From Pleurodeles waltl (lineage: Eukaryota > Chordata > Amphibia > Caudata > Salamandridae), in assembly GCF_031143425.1 (NCBI RefSeq), contig NC_090447.1, positions 26,626,238-26,690,237 on the forward strand: a stretch of DNA of 64,000 bases, in the 5' to 3' direction. Below the pieces are notes generated by a model that saw only the letters and a program-made list of their open reading frames with translations, ran no database searches and had not been told where the DNA came from. The position numbers and the translations under genes are program-made. Below, one piece after another: positions 23,201-31,027 of this stretch. Numbering within the stretch: position 1 is the first letter of the stretch; each line of letters opens with the position of its first letter.

Positions 23201-23716
23201 TTTTGCTTCATGTTTAATAGGGTATTGTGGTTGTGGGTGTGGTGTAGACCGAACAGGAATAACATGACAAGGAGAGTCCTTGTCCCAACCTACATGATTA
23301 CGGTATAGCGCCGGCGCTTGTGCTAAAGCCCATGCAGTAGCATAGTCTGTTTTGTCTGCTTCCAGAACAAGATTGGAGAATGATGGCAAAATGACATCTT
23401 CCCCATGTGGGAGCTTGCGGACATATTCGGGTGGCCAGTCTCTCTCGGCCAGCAGGATATCACTAGTAAGAACATCCCAAAATATTACACTAATAGTGCG
23501 TTGCACGTCTCCCTCAATTTGAATGATCAAATCATATACACGATCGGGCGGGAGTACACGGCCATCCGCTGTTTCTACTGCGATATAATCGCTAGTTACT
23601 GTCACATCCAGATGATCTTTCAGACTGTGGCGACATATCGTGACCTCTGCTGCGCTGTCCAGCAGAGTCACTGCCCACTTCTTGTTCTGTAACAGCGTTC
23701 TCAACGTTACCGGCAT
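20246..23716 (-). CDS. pol: Foamy-like Pol (PR-RT-RNase H-IN), 1156 aa, intact
   Basis: Domains in order: protease with LLDSAAEVTI (about 18-27; DSA instead of the usual DTG/DSG); reverse transcriptase with D249 (TLDIS), LPQGYKNSP (280-288) and YVDDIY (309-314); RNase H with TDGSA (595-599), E644, D666 and D735; integrase with an HHCC zinc region (H818, H825, C855, C858) and a D,D-35-E core at D887, D944, E980; and a C-terminal tail. YVDDIY and the overall length are typical of spumavirus Pol. The ATG overlaps the end of gag by 125 nt in the +1 frame, with A at -3, suggesting independent expression from a spliced mRNA rather than a Gag-Pol fusion. All catalytic residues listed are present. 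Confidence 0.95.
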   Translation of the reverse strand: MPVTLRTLLQNKKWAVTLLDSAAEVTICRHSLKDHLDVTVTSDYIAVETADGRVLPPDRVYDLIIQIEGDVQRTISVIFWDVLTSDILLAERDWPPEYVRKLPHGEDVILPSFSNLVLEADKTDYATAWALAQAPALYRNHVGWDKDSPCHVIPVRSTPHPQPQYPIKHEAKAPVTEILSQLEYQGVIEQSASAMNNPLFPVAKPDHSYRIVVDYRHLNSHTRTFAIQNSHSTALINNIVRKKYKTTLDISNGFFCQNLAHESRDLSAFSFGSQKRFCRLPQGYKNSPGLFSARVTSILQELDSEALSYVDDIYITDDTLDIHLARVDRIVLGFAALGYKFNFRKSKIAFLSVLFLGYELSHEGKSLAPHFLEKCAQLQPPNTLKKLQSLLGFFNFGRTYIPDYAARVKPLYDLIQPKFSGRQWTIEHTHILRDLQRDLLEAKHLFTRDNKTNLVIRVIAGALGFTYVTFNEGDTVPIAYKSHLYSNAEKRFAPTEKILTAVQMAVLKERPLAQGKRIIVVSPVPALEAVTKASVPNAKALHPRWIQWATSLTASDVDYVFDARLQTQEFLQYENEYPAPIHVLPIDKYDTIIYTDGSAQPAVGTKHQYSPACAAVCGVMEDGVFHPHNTYSQSLGDCTAQLAELKALLLALEHSEPGSWTLIVCDSFYCVQSYNDYLNHWKLNKFRDSKANTIKHKILWGRVAVLKDQLPQVHVVHTLGHQRVGIHVAGNTLADEAAKASVATASVAAVTRSRTRLDDEILLAIKASAAGKTLPKGYPTNYTYHISAQNVAFATIPLVGDRVIPNEDQRLGLITAAHEGVASAHAGIQATITLLQQRYWWPGLCRRTKQNVLCCDICQQIKGSNIRRPPQTSLLVSDKPLHCVYLDHCGPLQPDGAYKYILVAVDSCSRFLWVWPQRSADARTVIKDLLIFIGTYAVAAFHSDQGPAFASKAFRDTMGTMGVELHYSSPYHPEGNSVMERRNRDLKQSLTARVLGSGRSWLHHLYGVQRALNNLPRRSLGGKSSYEVLFGVPMYVPDLDAPGMVAADTPFDIKEHLAVLQELQHFRDDKSSASAATLGIGDLAKTSTGWIPTVGDLVREKIAVKKEFGPSYRAPVPVLGIKGTRTVILPPLSGSKLNRFISIDDIKLHHMANSSQ

Positions 23717-25145
23717 TTTTAATAGTTATTGCCGCCACCTTTTTCTTTTTAAACTGTGGCTTTTGCTGAGCAGTCTTTTCTTCTTTTTTAATGGGAGACT
23801 GAGGCGAGTCTTTCTTTTCTCTCACGTACTCCGGACGTCGATCTTGACGGCCCCCTCTCTCGCTACGTCTATCCGGTGCATCCTGAAAAGAACGAGAAGG
23901 ACGCGAATCAGTATACCTGTCTGGTGTCTTAATGTTATCCCTATTTCTTAAATTATATCTGCGCTCGGAATATTCCGGACGTGGAGAATCAGATCTCCTA
24001 TTCCTCCCATCTTTAAAAGTTTTTTGTTTATCCCAGCGTTTATTAGAGCCCTCTTGAGCTTGCTTTTGAACGCTCTTCTGGGTGTTATTTGGCATATCCA
24101 ATTTTCTAGGCTTGGCTCCCAACCCATCCCGTCCTATACTAGTATAGGTATCCGAGATTATTTTCGGTAGTTGTCTCTCTTGTTCCACATGTGGAGTTTC
24201 CCGGAGACGCTGGCGTATCGCTAGAGCCACAGCTTCCCCCTTAATATTGCTTAATATTATAGAGGAGACTGTGTCAAAGTTACGCATTAATTTCATCCCT
24301 AGATCTAGGGCAGGAGCAGCCCCATGCTCATTTTGTATCTGTTTTAACACATCCGGCAAATTGTCAAGTGTAGGGGTACCATGCATGGCAGTATAAACGG
24401 CAGCGAAGACCGTACCCCAAGTGGCACAGTCATCCACCGAGGGAACCATCCCAAACGGCAAGCACATAGTGAGCAACCTATGTTTCTCCTGTGGCCCCGT
24501 ATGGGGGAACACAGCTTCCAGTTGATTTGTTTTCTGCGCGATCCAGAATGGTAATTTCTCTCTTTCCGCCGGTATTTTACCCATAATGGTATGTACAGTT
24601 TGTGGATTAATGCCAGTAGCCAACTGATATCCACCAGCGATCGGTGGCGCTGGACGGACTGGGGCGGTGTTCAATGTTCGCATAACGAACTGTACTAATC
24701 TTCTATACAATGTCACTAATTCATTATATAAAATCCTCAAGTCTGCAATCGGCATATTCTGTATGCCCGGGTGAGGTGTATATGTGGCAAACAAGGGCCA
24801 TGTAGGCCCTTCATTACCTAAGGGACCTAGCCTCACCCGTTGCAGCACATGTGGTTGGGCGCCTTCAAACCATTTCTGATGCTCTTGATATGTGAGCGAA
24901 ATTTCATGATACTGGTATGCTTCGTACCTCATAGGTACATCCGCAACGTCATATGTGTGAAATGTGTGCGTTACTCGGTCAGCCTCCGGAAAGGCTACCC
25001 AACAGTAGAATGTCTCAGTCTGGTATGCCTCAGAGGCTTCTATTATTAAAGTAACCTCCCCACCGTCAGCTGTAAGGCCATGCGCTAGTAAATGTTGTGT
25101 AAGTGCATGTCTAGCATTTGCAGGAATATCTACCGAATTAGCCAT
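23592..25145 (-). CDS. gag: Foamy-like Gag, 517 aa, intact
   Basis: Structural capsid protein. It begins MANSVDIPANARHAL in a strong start context (A at -3, G at +4), about 230 nt after the PBS. No CCHC zinc knuckle and no obvious major homology region were seen. The central part (about 130-160) has a leucine-rich helical stretch. The C-terminal third (about 345-470) is very rich in Arg, Lys, Ser and Pro, with an RSERGGRQDRR block comparable to the nucleic-acid-binding GR boxes of foamy Gag. Length is close to the shorter foamy Gags. It overlaps the start of pol. Confidence 0.9.
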   Translation of the reverse strand: MANSVDIPANARHALTQHLLAHGLTADGGEVTLIIEASEAYQTETFYCWVAFPEADRVTHTFHTYDVADVPMRYEAYQYHEISLTYQEHQKWFEGAQPHVLQRVRLGPLGNEGPTWPLFATYTPHPGIQNMPIADLRILYNELVTLYRRLVQFVMRTLNTAPVRPAPPIAGGYQLATGINPQTVHTIMGKIPAEREKLPFWIAQKTNQLEAVFPHTGPQEKHRLLTMCLPFGMVPSVDDCATWGTVFAAVYTAMHGTPTLDNLPDVLKQIQNEHGAAPALDLGMKLMRNFDTVSSIILSNIKGEAVALAIRQRLRETPHVEQERQLPKIISDTYTSIGRDGLGAKPRKLDMPNNTQKSVQKQAQEGSNKRWDKQKTFKDGRNRRSDSPRPEYSERRYNLRNRDNIKTPDRYTDSRPSRSFQDAPDRRSERGGRQDRRPEYVREKKDSPQSPIKKEEKTAQQKPQFKKKKVAAITIKNAGNVENAVTEQEVGSDSAGQRSRGHDMSPQSERSSGCDSN

Positions 25146-25359
25146 TTTTGTTTAGAGAAACGGAACACCAAAGTGGGAAGACAATTCTTTTCCTTTTGAT
25201 AGTTCGAGCTCGAACAACCTACAGCTGAAACAGGGGATACCTGTTCGGCTGAGGAGGATATTCCCACAGACCACGGACGTCTCCGTATACTGGAACTGAG
25301 GGTACCTGTTGTCTGTGAGACAGTGATAGTCAGGGTATCCGTAAATTAGTGCCTAAACA

Positions 25360-25377
25360 CCATCGTTGGTGGCGCCA
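25360..25377 (-). other. Provirus primer binding site (tRNA-Lys-like start)
   Basis: Directly next to the 5' LTR the minus strand reads TGGCGCCACCAACGATGG. The first seven bases match the Lys1,2 primer site used by foamy viruses. The rest matches the standard Lys1,2 site only with small insertions or substitutions, so the exact primer tRNA is uncertain. Confidence 0.75.
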
Positions 25378-26468
25378 TGTCGTAGTTTGGACTCTTGCTC
25401 TGAGCAAGACTGCTGGTCTCAGGATGATAGTACTTTCGTCTATAGGAGACTGTTTCTCTTCCTACAACTAGTTGTAACTGTTGTCCAAACCTTACCGGTT
25501 TACTAGCAGTACCTCACCAGGAATACAATAGTAAAAGGTGATTTGTAGCAGTCGCTTACGCATGGACTCTAAGTAAGATCTCTCAGGGTTATCGTGGTTG
25601 AACGGAAATTACCCTTTTCTCACAGTTTTATTATGTCTCATACAAACAAAGGTAATGACACAGATGCAGTAAAGTTATAATAGTTTTTATTTAACATAAC
25701 TGCAATTTGCGATTAGTTGCGTGTACTGCAATGATTAGGATGATAAATACAAAAAGCAATAGTATTGTAACAAGGAGAGTCATCGTTATAAAGACCCCCA
25801 CCATGGTGTGATATACGAAAATGAATATATGTATATGTGTGTCGTATGTCAACCCTAATAACCTAAAGAGAATGGTTCTACCCTCCTACCTAAATTGAGA
25901 GCTTGGTTCGTTAAACCTAATCTGCCAAAGCCGTGTCTATGAGAGGATCCCCTCACTCTCGTTACCTTGGAATGAGGTCTCTGTCTCTGTCTCAGACTCC
26001 GCAGGAATACGAAGACTGGGCCAGCGTCAAGATGACTGCAGCATCGATATCAGCGATGGTGGCGATGCCCTCTGGTCGGAATCCCTCTGATTATCTGTCT
26101 AACGGGGTGTTGTATTTATACGAATTACAAGGTCCCTTGACATAATTGTTTATTCATAACAATAGATAACGTGTACTTGGGACGGCAATTTAGATCAACA
26201 ATCCCTCGAAAGCATAGAGAGGGAAAACCCCTAAGTGTGAATGTCCGCTGTATGTTTGTCTTTCATTCCTGACATTGACGCCCTGGCGCAGTGACACTGA
26301 TAACATAATGGCCTAACTATAAACAAGGTAGCCATCTTAGAAGAAATATATAATTAAATGAACAAGCTAAGTAGGTGAAAAGTCACTAGGTGACGGAGGC
26401 ACGAGTCTTCAGGCATATTACTAAGCTAACTCATGTTATCCTATAGAAACAAACTAGAATCCACTACA
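25378..26468 (-). repeat. Provirus 5' LTR, 1091 bp
   Basis: Starts TGTAGTGG and ends GACA in the sense direction; same length as the 3' LTR, 7 differences, no indel. It supplies the promoter for the full-length RNA. Confidence 0.96.
26113..26120 (-). promoter_or_regulatory. TATA box of the provirus 5' LTR
   Basis: TATAAATA on the minus strand, about 350 nt into the LTR. The predicted start site is roughly 26085-26090, giving a U3 of about 380 nt. An identical box is at 16180-16173. Confidence 0.6.
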
Positions 26469-28062
26469 CCTGCGGTTGCAGGGGGAAGATTCCGTCGACC
26501 CACGGGAGATTTCTTCGCAGCTTCTGATGCAGAGAGGAGGAAGACTACCCCCACAGGATGCACCACCAGGAAAACAGTCGAGAAGGCGGCAGGATCAGCG
26601 TTACAAGGTCGCAGTAGTCGTCTTTGCTACTTTGTTGCAGTTTTGCAGGCTTCCAGCGCGGTCAGCAGTCGATTCCTTGGCAGAAGGTGAAGAGAGAAAT
26701 GCAGAGGAACTCTGATGAGCTCTTGCATTCGTTATCTAAGGAATTCCCCAAAGCAGAGACCCTAAATAGCCAGAAAAGAGGGTTTGGCTACTTAGGAGAG
26801 AGGATAGGCTAGCAACACCTAAAGGAGCCTATCAGAAGGAGTCTCTGACGTCACCTGCTGGCCTGTCCACTCAGAGCAGTCCAGTGTGCCAGCAGCACCT
26901 CTGTTTCCAAGATGGCAGAGGTCTGGAGCACACTGGAGGAGCTCTGAGCACCTCCCAGGGGAGGTGCAGGTCAGGGGAGTGGTCACTCCCCTTTCCTTTG
27001 TCCAGTTTCGTGCCTAAGCAGGGCTGAGGGGTCCCTGAACCGGCGTAGACTGGCTTATGCAGAATTGGGCACATCTGTGCCCAAGAAAGCATTTCCAGAG
27101 GCTGGGGGAGGCTACTCCTCCCCTGCCTTCACACCATTTTCCAAAGGGAGAGGGTGTAACACCCCCTCTCTGAGGAAGTCCTTTGTTCTGCCATCCTGGG
27201 CCAGGCCTGGCTGGACCCCAGTAGGGCAGAAACCTGTCTGAGGGGTTGGCAGCAGCAGCAGCTGCAGTGAAACCCCTGAAAAGGCAGTTTGGTAGTGCCA
27301 GGGTCTGTGCTACAGACCGCTGGGATCATGGGATTGTGCCAACTATGCCAGGATGGCATAAAGGGGGCAATTCCATGATCATAGACATGTTACATGGCCA
27401 TATTCGGAGTTACCATTGTGAAGCTACACATGGGTAGTGACCTATGTGTAGTGCACGCATGTAATGGTGTCCCCGCACTCACAAAGTCGGGGAATTTGCC
27501 CTGAACAATGTGGGGGCACCTTGGCTAGTGCCAGGGTGCCCACACACTAAGTAACTTTGCACCTAACCTTTACCAGGTAAAGGATAGACATATAGGTGAC
27601 TTTTAAGTTACTTAAGTGCAGTGAAAATGGCTGTGAAATAATGTGTGCATTATTTCACTCAGGCTGCAGTGGCAGGCCTGTGTAAGAATTGTCAGAGCTC
27701 CCTATGGGTGGCAAAAGAAATGCTGCAGCCCATAGGGATCTCCTGGAACCCCAATACCCTGGGTACCTCAGTACCATACACTAGGGAATTATAAGGGTGT
27801 TCCAGTAAGCCAATGTAAATTGGTAAAATTGGTCACTAGCCTGTTAGTGACAATTTGAAAGAAATGAGAGAGCATAACCACTGAGGTTCTGGATAGCAGA
27901 GCCTCAGTGAGACAGTTAGTCACTACACAGGTAACACAGTCAGGCACACTTATGAGCACTGGGGCCCTGGCTGGCAGGGTCCCAGTGACACATACAACTA
28001 AAAAAACATATATACAGTGAAAAATGGGGGTAACATGCCAGGCAAGATGGTACTTTCCTACA
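26469..28062 (-). repeat. Family A 3' LTR, second part
   Basis: Continues the alignment with 32420-34019 after the provirus; 26469-26472 is the duplicated CCTG. It ends TACTTTCCTACA and joins the truncated integrase frame. The CRE-like octamer is at 26846-26853. Confidence 0.95.
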
Positions 28063-29400
28063 AGGAGCTGTAGTGGTCCTTAGAGGAATTGCCTCAGGAT
28101 ATCTTGTGGCATGGTCCACTACCACCAAGATAAACCTATTGCCTGAAGCAGTAGGAGGGTCAAGGGGGCCAACTATGTCAACCCCTACCCTTTCAAAGGG
28201 AACCCCAACCACAGGCAGTGGAATAAGGGGTGCCTTTGGGGTGCCATCTGTCTTGCCACTGGCTTGACAGGTTTCACAGGACTTACAAAAATCTTTTGTG
28301 TCCTCAGACATTCTAGGCCAATGAAACAAGGGAACAAGCCTGTCCCAAGTTTTCATTTGTCCCAAATGTCCAGCAAGGGGAATGTCATGAGCAAGAGTTA
28401 GGAGGAACTTCCTGTACTCCTGAGGAATCACCAATCTCCTGGCAGCTCCAGGTTTAGGATCCCTTGCTTCGGTGTACAAGAGGTTGTCCTCCCAGTAAAC
28501 TCTGTGAGAGTCACTGACATCCCCATTTGCTTGTTTGACAGCTTGCTGTCTAAGATCCTCTAGTGTGGGACAGGTTTGCTGTGCCACACTCAGCTCCTCC
28601 CTGGCAGGCCCCCCTTCACCCAAAAGCTCAGCAGTGTCTGCTTCCAGCTCCTCTGGTGTAGGTTCTGCACAGGGTGGAAATTCTTCTTCCTCAGATGAAG
28701 AATCCACTGTAGAGGGAGGGATAGTAGGAAGTGCTTTACTTCTACTAGCCCTAGCTTTAGGGAGCACTTGGTCCATTGTTCCAGGATCCAAGTCACCCTG
28801 TCCTTTTTGCTTTTTGGCCTGAGCCCTGGTTAAAGCAAAAATATGCCCTGGGATGCCCAGCATTGCTGCATGGGCCTCCAACTCCACATCTGACCAAGCT
28901 GATGTCTCCAAATCATTCCCTAGTAGACAGTCTACAGGTAAATCTGAGGCTACCACAACTTTCTTTGGACCAGTATCCCCCCCCCAGTTGAGATTTACAA
29001 CAGCCATGGGGTGGCTAAGTGTGTTGTTGTGAGCATCGGTTACTTGGTACTGGTGACCAAGTAGGTGTTGTTCAGGGTGGACCAGTTTCTCAATCACCAT
29101 TGTGACACTGGCACCTGTGTCCCTGTAGGCCTGAACCTCAACACCATTTATTAGGGGTAGTTGCCTGTACTTATCCATGTTAAGGGGACAAGCAACCAAG
29201 GTGGCTAAATCAATAGCCTCCTCAGAGACTAACACAGCCTCTGTGGTCTCCCTAATCAGACCAACCCCAACTAAGTTACCAAAAGTGAGCCCAGCTACTC
29301 CCTTAGATTGGCTATTAGTAGGTTTGCTCCCACCACCACTGCTATTAGTAGGGACACTAGGTGTAGCAGTAGGGGTTGTAGTGGTAGGAGGCTTGGTGCT
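28063..29400 (-). pseudogene. Gmr1-like Pol fragment: protease and truncated integrase
   Basis: In one open minus frame with the gag C-terminus: an aspartic protease with YRDTGASVTMV (about 29090-29130) and DCLLGNDLE, an acidic linker, then integrase with an HHCC zinc region (AHDIPLAGH, then FCKSCETC) and the first catalytic aspartate in GVDIVGPLD. The frame is cut after the PEAIPLRT motif, exactly at the LTR (28062/28063), where it reads on into LTR sequence to 27940. The rest of integrase, RT and RNase H are absent. The intact relative at 56934-60400 shows what follows in this clade. Confidence 0.9.
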
Positions 29401-30754
29401 TTTCTTTGGACAACTGGGATCTGTTGTCCAATGGCCTTTTATTTTACATAAATAGCACCATGGTTTATTTTCTTTATTTTGATTAGAAGAGGATTTAGGC
29501 CCACCACCCCCACCAGAGTGTTTTTGTGGACCTGATGAAGACTCATTTTTAGATTTGTCCCCACCTTTGTCTGAAGGCTTACCATCCTTCTTCTTGCCAT
29601 CTTTGTCACCCCCTGTATGAACTTTTCTGTTCACCCTTGTTCTGACCCATTTGTCTGCCTTCTTTCCCAATTCTTGGGGAGAGGTCAGATCAGAGTCTAC
29701 CAGGTACTGGTGCAACAAATCAGACACACAATTATTAAGAATATGCTCTCTCAGGATTAAGTTGTACAGGCTTTCATAGTCAGTCACTTTACTGCCATGT
29801 AACCACCCCTCCAAGGCCTTCACTGAATGGTCAATGAAATCAACCCAGTCTTGTGAAGACTCCTTTTTGGTCTCTCTGAACTTTATCCTGTATTGTTCAG
29901 TGGTTTAGCCATAACCATCAAGGAGTGCATTCTTAAGAATAGTGAAATTGTTGGCATCACTTTCTTTCACAGTAAGGAGTCTATCCCTACCCTTACCACT
30001 AAATGATAGCCATAGGATAGCAGCCCACTGCCTTTGAGGGACATCTTGAACAACACAGGCCCTCTCAAGTGCAGCAAACCACTTGTTAATGTCATCCCCC
30101 TCCTTATAAGGGGGAACTATCTTATGCAGATTCCTGGAATCATGCTCTTTTACAGGATGACTATGGGGAATACTGCTGCTGCCACCATGGGTTTCTAAAC
30201 CCAATTTCTGTCTTTCTCTTTCTATCTCTAGAGACTGCCTATCTAAATCCAGCTGTTGCTTCTTGAGCTTCAGGCTGGATTCCTCCACTCTCAATCTATT
30301 GAGCTCCCTTTCTAACACTCTGTCATCAGGGTGGTTGGGAGGGACATGCCTAGAAACAGAAGTATGCTGAGAATGAACAAAAGGAGACCTGTCCCTAACA
30401 GAAGGTACCCTAACAGCTTGGCTAACAGTGTAATGTGAGAGCACACCATCTGTATGATGTGACCCAACATCTGTACCAACTATGCTAGACTGTCTAGTAA
30501 TGGGCAGGCTAGGAAGTTTCCTTCCTGAATCTATCTCTAGGGGAGTCCCTGGATCAGATTGGGTTAGCTACTTTTTCAACAGATGGGGCCCTTCTGGCCT
30601 TATCTTGTTCTCTAAGCATGTTAAGCAACAATTCCAAAGAAGGATTCTTCCCTACACTCAAACCTCTTTCTATGCAGAGACTCCTTGCTCCTTTCCAGCT
30701 AAGGTGATCATATGCAATTTTGGACAGATCAACAGTTTGACCTGTACCAGACAT
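29400..30754 (-). pseudogene. gag: Gmr1-like Gag, broken
   Basis: The start MSGTGQTVDLSKIAYDHL is at 30754; the frame shifts near 30550. A charged coiled-coil-like part (RELNRLRVEESSLKL onward) is followed by a conserved capsid-like core with INKWFAALERA and WLHGSK. An in-frame TAA at 29905-29907 replaces a leucine codon found in the plus-strand relative at 34370. The C-terminus has a basic linker and a zinc knuckle (CYLCKIKGHWTTDPSC, about 29410-29460; CX2CX4HX6C). The Gag of the outer element (34187-34801) is closely related. Confidence 0.88.
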
Positions 30755-31008
30755 TTTTAGAAGAGTTTAAGTGATAGAAAAAGTGAAGAAAAAGTTTTTC
30801 AGAACTTTTGGAAAGACAGAAAAAAACCTTTTAAAACTTTTTAAGAACTTTTAGAAAGTTTAGAGGTACTTTTCAGCACTTAGAAAAGAGTGAAAAGAGG
30901 AAATGCAAAACTTTTGGATTAGGTGTACATACACTGAACTTGTTTTGTATATTTTTCTCTTATGAAAAGTACAATGTCAAGAGTGGTAAGTAGTATCAAA
31001 GCACTTAT

Positions 31009-31027
31009 CCCACCGCTGCACAACCAA
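31009..31027 (-). other. Family A primer binding site candidate
   Basis: The minus strand directly after the 5' LTR reads TTGGTTGTGCAGCGGTGGG. The TGG one base from the LTR is the usual start of a tRNA-complementary site; the tRNA was not identified. Confidence 0.5.

Larger units (their letters stand above)
15438..26468 (-). mobile_element. Endogenous foamy-virus-like retrovirus, full length, 11.0 kb
   Basis: This is a complete provirus on the minus strand: 5' LTR 25378-26468, PBS, gag, pol, env, a downstream accessory frame, PPT, 3' LTR 15438-16528, with a 4-bp duplication CCTG on both sides. Spumavirus features seen here are a CCHC-free Gag with a basic, Arg-rich C-terminus, Pol in the +1 frame with its own ATG, protease motif DSA, RT motif YVDDIY, a combined PR-RT-RNase H-IN Pol of 1156 aa, and a 985-aa Env with a long N-terminal leader and membrane anchor. 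All three main genes are open. The LTRs differ at 7 of 1091 positions. Foamy-like endogenous viruses have, as I recall, been reported in newts and fish. Whether it is expressed or able to replicate is unknown. Confidence 0.93.
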
